In this document: positions 35,879 through 55,326 of the stretch, in pieces
How positions within the stretch are numbered: position 1 is the first letter of the stretch
How the letters are laid out: every line of letters starts with the position of its first letter
NCBI RefSeq assembly: GCF_004136575.1
Contig: NZ_NOIQ01000001.1
Coordinates: 1-64,000, forward strand
Length of the DNA stretch: 64,000 bases
Reading direction: 5' to 3'
Source of the DNA: Rothia koreensis
GTDB taxonomy: Bacteria > Actinomycetota > Actinomycetes > Actinomycetales > Micrococcaceae
The notes under the pieces: generated by a model
Told to the model about the DNA's origin: nothing
Database searches by the model: none
The model's input: the letters and a program-made list of their open reading frames with translations, nothing else
Made by a program: the position numbers and the translations under genes

Positions 35879-37145
35879 CGCGGAACCCTTCGCTCCTGCG
35901 GAATACCGTGAACACCTCGTCAGCCTGGCCCGCGACCTGGGAGCCGGGCCCAGGGCCGAACGGGTCGAATTGGCCGCCGCCGTGGGGCGTGTGCTGGCCG
36001 AGGACGTCGTCGCCCCGGCAGACTCGCCGCGTTTCGACAATTCGCAGATGGACGGGTATGCGCTCAACGCGGACGCGGTGGGCCGCGAGGACAGGTTCTT
36101 CGGCGCCGGGCCCGTGGTTCCTGCCGGGACCGATCCGGCGAAGGAATACCCTCTGGGACTCGACCGGGCGGATACCGTCTGCCCGATCATGACCGGGGCC
36201 AAGCTGCCCGAGGGAACCTGCGCCGTCGTCCCCGTGGAAAAATGCGATCCGCCCGAATTCGCCGCCCTCGGTGCCCAGGTGCGTGTCCCTCGGCCTCCGG
36301 AGGGGCAGTTCGTCCGTCCCGCGGCGTCGGACCTGCGGCGCGGTGAGACCCTGGTATCCGAGGGGCGAACCGTGACCCCTCAGACCGTGGGGGCTCTGGC
36401 CAGCCAGAACGTACGCTCTGTTGAGGTCTGGGCCAGACCGCGCGTGCTGATCTGCACCGGAGGAGAGGAAATCTCCCAGTCCGAAGACCTGGACCAGGCG
36501 CAGCTTCCGGACGCCAACGGCCCGATGCTCGAGGCGCTCGCCGGACACCACGGACTCGAGGTCGTCCAGAGGATCGTGACGGGAGACGACCCGCACGACC
36601 TGAGAAACAGGCTCGACGACGCCATGACGCGAAGGCGCCCGGACCTCGTGGTGACCTCCGGCGGAATCAGCCACGGCGCCTTCGAAGTGGTGCGACAAGT
36701 TCTGGAGGGCCGACCCCGGGCATGGTTCGGGCATGTGGCACAGCAACCAGGCGGGCCCCAGGGTTGCGCGGCGCTCGCGGGCGTGCCCGTGGTCGCCCTG
36801 CCGGGAAATCCGGTCAGCACCTTGGTCTCATTCCGCCTGTTCGTGGCGCCCCTGGTGGCGCAGGTCTGGGGCGCCGCCGCGGAACCAACGGTCCTGGCAG
36901 CACGCTTGTCCGCCGATGTCGAAGGCGTTCCCGCCAAGACCCAGTTCCGCAGGGGGCGACTCGCGCTGGGAGAGGACGCGACCGTATCGGTCGAGGTCGT
37001 CGGTGGGGCTGGCTCTCACCTGCTGGCACAATCGGTGGGAGCCGACTGCCTGATCGAGGTACCACCGGCGAGTCACCTGTCCGGAGGAGACGTGGTCAGC
37101 GTCCACCCACTGGCACCGCACCCGCATCACGAGGAGCAAACATGA
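35871..37145 (+). CDS. moeA: molybdopterin molybdenumtransferase
   Basis: The 424-aa protein has canonical MoeA motifs: [22 protein letters not shown], the catalytic-domain [13 protein letters not shown] and [16 protein letters not shown], plus the small C-terminal domain. It inserts molybdate into MPT-AMP. It overlaps modB at the 5' end and moaC at the 3' end (ATGA), so it is tightly coupled in the plus-strand operon. It is the second MoeA within 6 kb. Confidence 0.93.
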   Translation: MHDAEPFAPAEYREHLVSLARDLGAGPRAERVELAAAVGRVLAEDVVAPADSPRFDNSQMDGYALNADAVGREDRFFGAGPVVPAGTDPAKEYPLGLDRADTVCPIMTGAKLPEGTCAVVPVEKCDPPEFAALGAQVRVPRPPEGQFVRPAASDLRRGETLVSEGRTVTPQTVGALASQNVRSVEVWARPRVLICTGGEEISQSEDLDQAQLPDANGPMLEALAGHHGLEVVQRIVTGDDPHDLRNRLDDAMTRRRPDLVVTSGGISHGAFEVVRQVLEGRPRAWFGHVAQQPGGPQGCAALAGVPVVALPGNPVSTLVSFRLFVAPLVAQVWGAAAEPTVLAARLSADVEGVPAKTQFRRGRLALGEDATVSVEVVGGAGSHLLAQSVGADCLIEVPPASHLSGGDVVSVHPLAPHPHHEEQT

Positions 37146-37633
37146 CGAACACCGAGCAAGGCCTGACGCACGTCCGGGAGGACGGGTCCGCGCACATGGT
37201 GGACGTGACTGGGAAGGACGACACCAGCAGGGAAGCCGTGGCGGTCGGCGTCCTTCGGACCAGGCCCGACGTCGTCGAGCTCATGTACGCGGCCGACCTG
37301 CCGAAAGGCGATGCCCTGCCCGTGGCCCGCATCGCCGGCATCATGGGGGCGAAGAAGACCCCGGAGCTGATTCCCTTGTGCCACCCGCTGCCGTTGGGCA
37401 AGATCACGGTGGATTTCGAGCGTCTCGACGACGGCGTGCGCATCGAGGCCAAGGTCAGGACGCGGGGAGCAACCGGCGTCGAGATGGAAGTGCTCACCGC
37501 GGTCAGCACCGCCGCGCTCGCCCTGTACGACATGATCAAAGCCGTCGACAAGCACGCCGTGATCGGCGACATCCGTGTTCTCGCGAAGTCCGGCGGCAAG
37601 TCCGGTTCGTGGACTGTTGAGGAGGAGCGATGA
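37142..37633 (+). CDS. moaC: cyclic pyranopterin monophosphate synthase
   Basis: MoaC converts cyclo-GTP to cPMP, the product of the first pathway stage. The 163-aa protein shows [37 protein letters not shown] and the catalytic [14 protein letters not shown]. Both ends overlap neighbours by ATGA. Its partner moaA is on the opposite strand. Confidence 0.95.
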   Translation: MTNTEQGLTHVREDGSAHMVDVTGKDDTSREAVAVGVLRTRPDVVELMYAADLPKGDALPVARIAGIMGAKKTPELIPLCHPLPLGKITVDFERLDDGVRIEAKVRTRGATGVEMEVLTAVSTAALALYDMIKAVDKHAVIGDIRVLAKSGGKSGSWTVEEER

Positions 37634-38115
37634 CGAAACGCACGGCGTTGGTGTTGGTTGCTTCGACTCGGGCCGCGCAGGGGGTCTATGAGGACCGCTC
37701 GGGGGAAATCCTGGTCGACTGGCTTCGATCCGAGGGATTTGAGGTTCCCGACGCCGTCGTGGTCGAGGACGCTCGCTTCGGGCAGACGTTCGGAGACGTC
37801 GTCCGGGAACCGGAGGAACGACCGCGGCTCGTCCTCACCTCCGGAGGGACGGGGCTCAACGCGGACGATCGGACGGTCGAGACGGTGACCGAGTGCCTGG
37901 ATTACGAAGTCCCCGGGATCATGCACGCGCTGTGGCAGAAGGGCCTGGAATCGACCCCGACGGCCGTGCTCTCCAGGGGAGTCGCCGGAGTCATCGGCGA
38001 GAGCCTGGTCGTCACGCTTCCCGGGTCTCCCGGCGGAATCAAGGACGGCATCGCGGTGCTCGGCGGCCTGTACGAGCACGCCCTGGACCAGTTGGAGGGC
38101 CGACGTGGGCACTGA
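37630..38115 (+). CDS. mogA: MogA/MoaB-type molybdopterin adenylyltransferase
   Basis: The 161-aa protein has [16 protein letters not shown] and [12 protein letters not shown], the MPT-binding motifs of the MogA/MoaB family that adenylylates molybdopterin before MoeA acts. It overlaps moaC (ATGA) and moaE (11 bases). Confidence 0.9.
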   Translation: MTKRTALVLVASTRAAQGVYEDRSGEILVDWLRSEGFEVPDAVVVEDARFGQTFGDVVREPEERPRLVLTSGGTGLNADDRTVETVTECLDYEVPGIMHALWQKGLESTPTAVLSRGVAGVIGESLVVTLPGSPGGIKDGIAVLGGLYEHALDQLEGRRGH

Positions 38116-38578
38116 CAATCCGCAGGATCCCGCCTACGTGGCGGAACAGACCGGCGTCATCGTGCGCGCGGACGTGATCGGAGAACCGCTCGAGGACCTG
38201 GCCCGCGAGGCCCGCGACGCAACGATGACGCGTGCGATGGGTGCGCTCGTGGTCTTCGACGGGGTCGTCCGGGACCACGACCAGGGGCGCGGCGTCCAGG
38301 GCCTGACCTATAGCGCGCATCCGCAGGTCGTGGACGTCATGCACGACGTCGCCGGCCGCGTCTCTGCCCGGCACCCGGACGTCCGATTGTGGGCCGTGCA
38401 CCGCATCGGCCCGCTCGAGATCGGGGAATCCGCCCTGACCGTGGTCGCCGCGGCGGCCCACCGAGGTCCGGCGTTCCGGGCCTGTGAGGACATGGCCGAC
38501 ACGATCAAGGCGGAGGTCCCGATCTGGAAGGAACAGGTGCTCGACGACGGCACGGTCGACTGGGTCGGGCTGCATTAG
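38105..38578 (+). CDS. moaE: molybdopterin synthase catalytic subunit
   Basis: MoaE transfers sulfur from MoaD to cPMP. The 157-aa protein contains GALVVFDGVVRDHDQGR, LTYSAHPQV, the family segment VHRIGPLEIGE and the active-site Lys region IKAEVPIWKEQ. GTG 38105 overlaps mogA by 11 bases. It is the last gene of the operon and converges on the MFS gene. Confidence 0.94.
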   Translation: MGTDNPQDPAYVAEQTGVIVRADVIGEPLEDLAREARDATMTRAMGALVVFDGVVRDHDQGRGVQGLTYSAHPQVVDVMHDVAGRVSARHPDVRLWAVHRIGPLEIGESALTVVAAAAHRGPAFRACEDMADTIKAEVPIWKEQVLDDGTVDWVGLH

Positions 38579-38610
38579 GCGACCCCGGGAGGCAACCGCG
38601 GGTACGGTCC

Positions 38611-40056
38611 CTACCTTTCCGGGACGGTCGGCGTCTCTTTGGTCAGCGGGTCGGCGACGTCTTCCAGCCCCTTGTTCTCGGCGTCGATACCCAGGAACCA
38701 GGCAACCAGACCGCCGGCCATCATGATCGCCGAGCCCATGAGATAACCCCAGACCAGAGGACCGCGCGCCTCGCCGGTGCCGATCAGGACGCCGTAGATT
38801 GCCGGGGCGAGTGCGCCGGCGATCTGCGCGATCGAGAAGAAGTAGCTGATCGCCTGGCCCCTGACCTCGATGGGGAAGATCTCGGACACGGTCAGGTAGG
38901 CGGCCGAAGCACCCGCGCTCGCGAAGAAGAACGCGACGCACCAGAAGATCGTGTGGGTCACCGGTCCCAGCACGTTGATCGAGAAGAGGACAGCAGAAAC
39001 GGCGAGGATCACGGCGGAAATCCCGTAGGTCGCGAAAATCATCTTCCGCCGGCCGATCGTGTCGAAGAGCCGGCCCAGGAGGATCGGTCCCAGCAGCGAG
39101 CCCAGGGCGAACGGGATCATGTACTTACCGGCCGAGGAATGGCTCACCCCGTAGAACGTCTCGAGCACGATCGCGTAGGTGAAGAAGATCGCGTTGTACA
39201 GGAACGACTGGGTGACCATGAGCGTGATGCCCAAAACCGTCCGTTGGGGATAGAGCTTGAGGAACACGTGGGCGAGCTGTCTGAACGGCAGTTTCTCCTC
39301 GGGTTTGATGGTCAGGGCCTTGGACTCGTCCACGGCGGGGATCTCGTGGCCCTTGTCCTGCACGTCCTTCTCAATGCCTTCGACCACTGATTCGGCCCTG
39401 TCGCCCTGGCCGTGGGTCAGCATCCAGCGGGGAGATTCCGGGATGTGGCGGCGAATCATGATGAGGATCAGCCCGAGCACGGGTCCGATGAAGAACCCGA
39501 TGCGCCAACCCCAATCGATGGGGAATATGGCCGGATCAAGCAGGAAGATGGTGGCGATCGCGCCGATCATGACGCCGCCCCAGTACGTGCCGTTGACGAT
39601 CAGATCCACGCGTCCCCGGTATTTGGAGGGAATCAGCTCGTCGATGGTCGCGTTGATCGCGCTGTACTCGCCGCCAATGCCCGCGCCCGCCACGAACCGC
39701 CAGATGTAGAGGAACCAGACGGAGTTGGACAGGCCCGCGATGCCGGAGCCGACGAGGTACACGGCCAGAGTCAGGATGAACAGCTTCTTCCGGCCGATGC
39801 GGTCCGTGAGGGCACCGAAGACCAGAGAACCGACGACCTGGCCCACGAGGTAGACCGTCGCGGCGCGCGTGATCTGCTCCGTGGACATGTCGAGCGTCTC
39901 CGCGAAACCGTTGGCGGCAACGATCTGGACTTCGAGGCCGTCGAGGATCCAGGCCGTTCCCAAGCCGACGATGATCATCGTGTGGAATCTGCTCCACGGC
40001 AGCCGGTCCAGGCGGGCCGGAATCAGGCTGGTTACTGTCTTCATAGTGACCAACAT
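38611..40056 (-). CDS. MFS transporter, sugar-porter/metabolite:H+ symporter-like
   Basis: This 12-helix permease of about 481 aa has the inter-helix motif DRIGRKKLF, PESPRWML after helix 6 and DTIGRRKM in the second half, as in the sugar porter and metabolite:H+ symporter groups. The substrate is not determinable. The N-terminal frame stays open to 40632 through the repeat array, but that portion is low-complexity. The true start is ATG 40056 or 40044. An operator-like dyad covers this start, and CATAGT six bases before ATG 40056 would make it leaderless. It converges on the molybdenum-cofactor operon. Confidence 0.85.
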   Translation of the reverse strand: MLVTMKTVTSLIPARLDRLPWSRFHTMIIVGLGTAWILDGLEVQIVAANGFAETLDMSTEQITRAATVYLVGQVVGSLVFGALTDRIGRKKLFILTLAVYLVGSGIAGLSNSVWFLYIWRFVAGAGIGGEYSAINATIDELIPSKYRGRVDLIVNGTYWGGVMIGAIATIFLLDPAIFPIDWGWRIGFFIGPVLGLILIMIRRHIPESPRWMLTHGQGDRAESVVEGIEKDVQDKGHEIPAVDESKALTIKPEEKLPFRQLAHVFLKLYPQRTVLGITLMVTQSFLYNAIFFTYAIVLETFYGVSHSSAGKYMIPFALGSLLGPILLGRLFDTIGRRKMIFATYGISAVILAVSAVLFSINVLGPVTHTIFWCVAFFFASAGASAAYLTVSEIFPIEVRGQAISYFFSIAQIAGALAPAIYGVLIGTGEARGPLVWGYLMGSAIMMAGGLVAWFLGIDAENKGLEDVADPLTKETPTVPER

Positions 40057-40066
40057 AACGTCACTA
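40044..40066 (-). promoter_or_regulatory. operator-like inverted repeat at the MFS gene start
   Basis: TAGTGAC and GTCACTA are perfect 7-bp arms separated by nine bases. The dyad overlaps the candidate -10 (CATAGT) and the start codon of the MFS gene, as expected for a repressor site. Confidence 0.5.
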
Positions 40067-40173
40067 TGTGTCCTGGGCCAGGTTCCGCGGGCGACGGGTC
40101 GGTGCGGCGGGCGCTGGGCCGGAGTGGCGGGCCGGTGTGGTGGATCGGTGTGGTGGGCCGGAGGGGTGAGCCT

Positions 40174-40504
40174 CGAGGTGGCAATTTTGTGCGTCGGCGG
40201 TCGGCGAGGTGGCAATTTTGTGTGCCGCAACTCGCGAGGTGGCGGTTTCGTGCAGGGGCGCGCCACGAGGTGGCAGATTCGTGCGTCGGGCCTTCGCCGA
40301 GGTGGCGCATTTGTGCGCGGCATCCGGCGAGGTGGCAATGCCGTGCAAGATTTCCGGCGAGGTGGCGAATTCGTGCGCGAATTGGCCCGTTTAACGCACG
40401 CCACTGCCACCTCGCGCTCGGATCCGCACGCCATTGCCACCTCGCGAGCTGCTGCGCTAAAAACCGCCACTTCGTCCCGGAACCCGCACAGAATTGCCGC
40501 CTCG
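40174..40504. repeat. mirror-symmetric array of eleven 20-bp repeats with 30-32 bp period
   Basis: Seven copies related to CGAGGTGGCAATTTTGTGCG start at 40174, 40205, 40235, 40266, 40298, 40328 and 40358. Four copies in the reverse orientation (CGCAC...TGCCACCTCG type) start at 40395, 40425, 40455 and 40485. The two blocks face each other around 40386. Spacers are 10-12 bases and not conserved. Arms CGAGGTGGC and GTGC are the most constant, and the middle varies. A transcript could fold into a long imperfect hairpin by pairing the two blocks. The function is unknown. Confidence 0.88.
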
Positions 40505-40545
40505 ACCTCCCGACCGCCTGACACTGCCAGGATGCCGGCGGACCA

Positions 40546-40691
40546 CCGGCCGAACGACGCCGCCACCCCAGCCGCCGAACGATGCAGAGACCCACTCCAC
40601 CCGCCGTACGACGACGCGGCCGCCACACTCACTCACCCCGCCATCCGCCGAGCGACGCCGCGGCCGCCACACCCGCCCCGCCGAACGACGC
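40546..40691. repeat. second degenerate repeat, CCGCCGAACGACGC type
   Basis: Five imperfect copies start at about 40546, 40572, 40601, 40645 and 40678, some extended by CGGCCGCCACAC. Spacing is irregular (26-44 bases). They lie between the mirror array and the glycine riboswitch. Confidence 0.6.
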
Positions 40692-40767
40692 CACGCCCAC
40701 CAGCGCGTTCGCATCCGGGTCGCTCGTGTCCGTGGGATGTGGCACACTTAAGTCCAATTGCCGCATA

Positions 40768-40943
40768 CGCACTGCGGGAGAGCCTCGGCTGGTCCGAGCG
40801 CCGAAGGAGCAAACCCTCCCCGGGAAACTCTCAGGCCAATGAACCGTAGTGCGAGGCAACTCTGGAAAGGGGTCCCATGACCCCGCCGAAGGGGCAAGGT
40901 TGGGCGAGCACCGGCCGAAAACTCTCAGGTCGAGGCACAGAGC
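40768..40943 (+). promoter_or_regulatory. tandem glycine riboswitch
   Basis: Two consecutive glycine aptamers precede gcvP. Aptamer 1 is closed by CGCACT/AGTGCG (40768-40853) and has GCGGGAGAG, GCCGAAGGAGCAA and ACTCTCAGG. Aptamer 2 is closed by CTCTG/CAGAG (40860-40942) and has GCCGAAGGGGCAA and ACTCTCAGG. The gcvP start is 35 bases downstream. The tandem form normally turns on glycine cleavage genes when glycine is high. No clear terminator follows, so control of translation start is possible. Confidence 0.94.
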
Positions 40944-40977
40944 GGGGAGGACAGTTCAGCACACCCTCGGAGAGATG

Positions 40978-43845
<2,868 letters not shown>

Positions 43846-43870
43846 CCCTCACGAAGGAGAGAGTGAGTTC

Positions 43871-45055
43871 ATGACTATCCAGAATCAGGATTACATTCCG
43901 GAGACCGAAGGCCCTCGCCGGACCGCGCTGTACGAGGTGCACGAATCGTTGGGGGCTTCCTTCACCGACTTCGGCGGCTGGGAAATGCCGCTCAAGTACG
44001 ACAACGACGTCGCCGAGCACAAGGCGGTTCGCGAGGCCGCGGGTCTGTTCGATCTGTCCCATATGGGTGAGATCCGCATCGCGGGTCCCGAGGCCTCAGC
44101 GCTTCTGGACCACGCCCTGGTCTCCTCGTTCGGGAAGCTCGCGGTCGGACGCGCCAAGTACTCCGTGATGGCCAACGACCGGGGCGGGCTCGTCGATGAC
44201 CTCATCACGTACCGAGTGGCCGACGAGGAGTATCTCGTGGTTCCGAATGCGGCCAACGCCGACGCCGTTCTGCGCGAGTTCACGGTCAGGGGCACGGATT
44301 TCGAGGCAAACGTTCACGAGGAAACAGCGGCAACGTCGCTCATCGCTCTTCAGGGCCCGGTCGCCGCGTCGGTGATCGCCGAAGTCCTCGACGACCTCCG
44401 GCTCGCTGACGGCGGAACCGATCTGGCCGGGCTCAAGTACTACGCCGCCGCTCCGGCCGTCCTGGGAGGCATCGAGGTGCTCCTGGCCCGGACGGGGTAC
44501 ACGGGCGAGGACGGCTTCGAACTGTACGTGCCCAATGAGTCAGCTCCAGCACTCTGGGCCCTGTTGGCCGAGGCCGGCAGGGACCGCGGCGTCGTGCCGG
44601 CGGGTCTCGCGGCACGTGACTCGCTCCGCCTCGAGGCCGGCATGCCCCTGTATGGTCACGAACTTGGGCCGGAGCTCTCGCCCTACACGTCCGGACTGGG
44701 AAAGATGGTCGACGCGGCGCTGCGGAACAAGGAGGAGTTCGTCGGAAGGGACGCCCTGGAGAAGGCCCAGTCGGCGGCTCAGGACGAGGGGCACCGCATC
44801 CTGGTCGGCCTGAAAGGACTGTCCAAGCGCCCCGCACGCGCTGGGTCGGTCCTCGTCGAAGGCGAGGGGGAGGACCGTCGGGAGATAGGAACCGTAACCT
44901 CGGGCATTCCGTCGCCGACGCTGGGGCACCCCATCGCGATGGCCTTCGTCGACTCCCGGAACGCCGAGACGGGAACCACGATCGCGGTCGACATTCGCGG
45001 ACGGACCCAGGACTTCGAGGTCGTTGACCTCCCGTTCTACCGGCGGTCCGAATAG
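43871..45055 (+). CDS. gcvT: glycine cleavage system aminomethyltransferase, T-protein
   Basis: GcvT transfers the methylene group to tetrahydrofolate and releases ammonia. The 394-aa protein has FGGWEMPLKY, FDLSHMGEI, ARTGYTGEDGFELY, RDSLRLEAGMPLYG and GxVTSGxxSPT-type GTVTSGIPSPTLG. GAAGGAG lies upstream. It is downstream of gcvP and upstream of the serine deaminase gene. Confidence 0.95.
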   Translation: MTIQNQDYIPETEGPRRTALYEVHESLGASFTDFGGWEMPLKYDNDVAEHKAVREAAGLFDLSHMGEIRIAGPEASALLDHALVSSFGKLAVGRAKYSVMANDRGGLVDDLITYRVADEEYLVVPNAANADAVLREFTVRGTDFEANVHEETAATSLIALQGPVAASVIAEVLDDLRLADGGTDLAGLKYYAAAPAVLGGIEVLLARTGYTGEDGFELYVPNESAPALWALLAEAGRDRGVVPAGLAARDSLRLEAGMPLYGHELGPELSPYTSGLGKMVDAALRNKEEFVGRDALEKAQSAAQDEGHRILVGLKGLSKRPARAGSVLVEGEGEDRREIGTVTSGIPSPTLGHPIAMAFVDSRNAETGTTIAVDIRGRTQDFEVVDLPFYRRSE

Positions 45056-45114
45056 ACGCATGACCGACGTCGCGAGCAACGGAGCCGTACCAACCTGGGG
45101 AGGTGTGGAAAGCC

Positions 45115-46563
45115 ATGATGAGCACCACAGACATCAGCATTTTCGATTTGTTCAGCATCGGGGTGGGACCGTCGAGCTCCCACACCGTCGGCCCGATGAG
45201 GGCGGCCAACCGGTTCGTCACGGAGTTGATCGCGGGAGGTCGCCTGAACGACGTCGCCGGCATCAAGGTCGACCTGTACGGTTCGCTCGCCGCGACGGGT
45301 GCGGGGCACGGAACCATGTCGGCGACCATCAAAGGGCTGGCGGGCTGGGTCCCCGAGACCATTGATGTCCGCGAGTCCGAACAGATGGTCGCCGACAACC
45401 AGGCCACGGGAAAACTCGTGCTGGCCGGTTTCGGCCCGGACTGCGTCAGGTCCGAAGCGACTCGGGATGACCTGGTCGAGGGTCCGGAGGTCGCCATCAG
45501 CGAGAAGGAGATGGTCCTCCGCCCGCTGACGGTCCTCGAACGCCACACCAACGGTATACGCTTCACCGCGACCGATACCGACGGCCTCATGCTCGACGAA
45601 CGGACGTATTTCTCCGTGGGCGGCGGATTCGTGATCGAAGAAGGCGAGGAAGCCGCCGGGGGAGACAGTCTGACGGATGTGCCCTACCCGTTCGACTCGG
45701 CCGAGGAGCTGGTCAGCCAGGCCAACGAGGCCCGGATCTCGATCGCGGAACTCAAAATGGCCAATGAGATGACGGCGAGATCCCGGGACGAGGTCGAGGC
45801 CGGGATCCTCCACATCTACACGGTGATGAGGGAATGCATCGGTTCGTCGCTGTCCCGCATCGGTTACCTGCCCGGTGCGCTCAAGGTCCGGTGCCGTGCC
45901 CAACGGTGGCACAGGGAGCTTCTGGAAGAGGATCCGAACAAGGACCCGCAGTACTCCATCGACTGGGTCAACCTCATCGCGCTCGCGGTCAACGAGGAGA
46001 ACGCCTTCGGTGGCCGGGTCGTGACGGCGCCCACCAACGGCGCGGCCGGCATCGTGCCCGCCGTGCTGCACTACGCCGTGCACTACATTCCCGAGATCCG
46101 TCACGGCGGCCGCAAGGCCAAGGAGCGTGCCGTCATCGACTTCTTCCTGGCGGCGTCCGCGGTCGGATCCTTGTACAAGAAACGCGCGTCGATCTCGGGG
46201 GCCGAGGTCGGTTGCCAGGGCGAGGTCGGCTCGGCGTCGTCGATCGCGGCCGGCGGTCTGGCCCAGGTCCTCGGCGGCAATGTCGAGCAGGTCGAGAACG
46301 CGGCGGAGATCGCAATGGAGCACAATCTCGGGCTGACCTGCGACCCGGTGGGCGGTCTGGTCCAGATTCCCTGCATCGAGCGCAACGCGATGGCTGCGGC
46401 CAAGGCGGTGAACGCCGCCAAGATGGCGATGCGCGGCGACGGTGAGCACCGCGTGTCTCTCGACCAGGTCATCGAGACCATGCGTCAGACCGGCGTCGAT
46501 ATGTCCAACAGATACAAGGAGACCTCGCTGGGCGGGCTGGCGGTCAACGTCGTCGAATGCTGA
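45115..46563 (+). CDS. sdaA: L-serine ammonia-lyase, single-chain iron-sulfur type
   Basis: The enzyme deaminates serine to pyruvate with a [4Fe-4S] cluster. The 482-aa protein has [19 protein letters not shown] at the start of the beta domain, and Cys-containing CQGEVGS and [18 protein letters not shown] in the alpha domain, which supply cluster ligands. ATG 45115 and 45118 are both possible; GTG 45103 is less likely. Together with gcvPT it would channel glycine through serine to pyruvate, which explains the shared riboswitch control. Confidence 0.94.
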   Translation: MMSTTDISIFDLFSIGVGPSSSHTVGPMRAANRFVTELIAGGRLNDVAGIKVDLYGSLAATGAGHGTMSATIKGLAGWVPETIDVRESEQMVADNQATGKLVLAGFGPDCVRSEATRDDLVEGPEVAISEKEMVLRPLTVLERHTNGIRFTATDTDGLMLDERTYFSVGGGFVIEEGEEAAGGDSLTDVPYPFDSAEELVSQANEARISIAELKMANEMTARSRDEVEAGILHIYTVMRECIGSSLSRIGYLPGALKVRCRAQRWHRELLEEDPNKDPQYSIDWVNLIALAVNEENAFGGRVVTAPTNGAAGIVPAVLHYAVHYIPEIRHGGRKAKERAVIDFFLAASAVGSLYKKRASISGAEVGCQGEVGSASSIAAGGLAQVLGGNVEQVENAAEIAMEHNLGLTCDPVGGLVQIPCIERNAMAAAKAVNAAKMAMRGDGEHRVSLDQVIETMRQTGVDMSNRYKETSLGGLAVNVVEC

Positions 46564-46587
46564 TCTCCGTTCGACGGAGGCGCCCAC

Positions 46588-46616
46588 TGGACAGACCCCC
46601 GGAAAGCATGTAGAGT
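46588..46616 (+). promoter_or_regulatory. candidate rpoBC promoter
   Basis: TGGACA (-35) and TAGAGT (-10) are separated by 17 bases, about 220 bases before rpoB. The leader also has GGAAAGC (46601) and GCTTTCC (46627) as a loose dyad and an AT-rich stretch near 46616-46652. Nothing else is seen in 46564-46835 except a 6-bp hairpin after sdaA (46565-46579). Confidence 0.6.
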
Positions 46617-46835
46617 AAAAATTTGCGCTTTCCCTAAATTTTTGTGCCTTCATATAGCGGTGGGTACAACTGATGGATCCAGCTCACGCTTCCAGGCAAC
46701 CACGACCACCGACACGCAGAGACAGCTCGCCTCCGAGCGCGTCTCGTGCGCCTTGAGATCGCCCGCCGGAATGCGTGAACCCCGTGGATCCGGGCAAGCC
46801 TTCGTGTACAGACAGGTCTGTGGAAGGATCCAATC

Positions 46836-50351
<3,516 letters not shown>

Positions 50352-50404
50352 ACCTCACTCATCCACCCCAGATCCTTCACGAGTTTTTGAGAGAAAAGGA
50401 CCCC

Positions 50405-54298
<3,894 letters not shown>

Positions 54299-54350
54299 TT
54301 CGACCGCAGAATCGAAGCGGGCGTTGAGGCACTGAGCCCTCGCGTCCGAT

Positions 54351-54396
54351 GACAACGGCCGGTTCCCTCCCTACGGAGGGGACCGGCCGTTGTCGT
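54351..54396 (+). terminator. strong hairpin terminator after rpoC
   Basis: A 20-bp stem with one G-U pair (54351-54370 with 54375-54394) encloses the loop CTAC. The following GTTCG is not a good T-tract, but the stem is the longest in the window apart from the repeat array. Confidence 0.75.
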
Positions 54397-54414
54397 TCGC
54401 ATGGCGTACATCGA

Positions 54415-54444
54415 GTCACATCACGAACGGGCTGCCGGTAGATT
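54415..54444 (+). promoter_or_regulatory. candidate pcaH promoter
   Basis: GTCACA and TAGATT are separated by 18 bases, about 48 bases upstream of pcaH. The IclR-type regulator at the end of the operon could act here; the exact operator is not clear. Confidence 0.45.
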
Positions 54445-54492
54445 GGCGACGGGGCGAGTCAGGCATCACAGTTGCCCCGGAAGGAGATCGAC

Positions 54493-55326
54493 ATGGCGGT
54501 CGAAGACCACGCAGAGAAGAACCTGGATGAAGAGAACTTCACCGCGCCGACGGTGACCGGCCCCGACGCCGCGGCCGACCGTCAGGCAGACATCAACAGG
54601 GAAGTCCGGCAGCACCAGGAGCAGTACCGGGTGTCCGGTGCCCGCGAGAGCCAACCGCGGCTCGACTACGCCCCATATCGCAGTTCGGTGCTGCGGCACC
54701 CGACCAAGGACCCGCACCACACGGACCCGGAACTGATCGAGCTGACCTCTCCGGCGTTCGGCCACCGCGATGTCCACGACCTGGAATCGGATCTGACGGT
54801 TCAGGGCGGGGGAGAACCGATCGGGGAGCGCATCAAGATCCGCGGTCGTGTCATGGACTCCGCGGGCCGCCCCGTCAGGAACCAGCTCGTTGAGATCTGG
54901 CAGGCCAATGCGGCCGGACGCTACATCCACAAACGAGATCAGCACCCGGCACCGTTGGACCCCAACTTCACCGGCGTCGGCCGCTGCCTGACCGGTGATG
55001 ACGGTTCCTACGAATTCACGACCATCAAGCCCGGTCCGTACCCCTGGAAGAACCACCGCAACGCGTGGCGCCCTGCCCACGTGCATTTCTCCTTGTTCGG
55101 GACGGATTTCACGCAGCGGATGATCACCCAGATGTACTTCCCGGGTGACCCGCTCTTTGCCCTTGACCCGATTTACCAATCGATCGTCGATCCCAAGGCC
55201 CGGGAGAGACTGGTCGCCTCGTACGACCACGACGTGTCCGAGCACGAGTGGTTGCTCGGCTACACCTGGGACATCGTGCTGGGCGGGAGCAACCGCACCT
55301 GGATGGAACCGGAGGATGAGAACTGA
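54493..55326 (+). CDS. pcaH: protocatechuate 3,4-dioxygenase beta subunit
   Basis: The beta subunit carries the catalytic ferric iron. The 277-aa protein shows IWQANAAGRYIHKRDQHPAP (Tyr ligand), KPGPYPWKNH (second Tyr) and WRPAHVHFSLFG (two His ligands), the 2-Tyr/2-His set of intradiol dioxygenases. It opens the protocatechuate ring to 3-carboxymuconate with the alpha subunit. ATG 54493 has AAGGAG at six-base spacing. Its stop overlaps pcaG. Confidence 0.95.
   Translation: MAVEDHAEKNLDEENFTAPTVTGPDAAADRQADINREVRQHQEQYRVSGARESQPRLDYAPYRSSVLRHPTKDPHHTDPELIELTSPAFGHRDVHDLESDLTVQGGGEPIGERIKIRGRVMDSAGRPVRNQLVEIWQANAAGRYIHKRDQHPAPLDPNFTGVGRCLTGDDGSYEFTTIKPGPYPWKNHRNAWRPAHVHFSLFGTDFTQRMITQMYFPGDPLFALDPIYQSIVDPKARERLVASYDHDVSEHEWLLGYTWDIVLGGSNRTWMEPEDEN

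Larger units (their letters stand above)
40067..40767. other. 700-bp non-coding, strand-asymmetric repeat region
   Basis: No real gene is supported between the MFS start and the glycine riboswitch. The open frames here are low-complexity translations of repeats. The plus strand is G-rich up to about 40386 and C-rich after it. The region holds the mirror-image repeat array (40174-40504), a G-rich left flank (40098-40170, with repeated GGGCCGG and GTGTGGTGG), and a C-rich right flank with a second degenerate repeat. Confidence 0.7.

Noticed and set aside
40174-40504. CRISPR array
   Set aside because: The repeats are degenerate, spacers are only 10-12 bases, orientation reverses in the middle, and no cas genes are nearby.
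40067-40740. Protein-coding genes in the repeat region
   Set aside because: Frames are open on both strands but translate into Arg/Ala/Pro-rich repeats with no family features, no ribosome binding sites, and overlap with the array.
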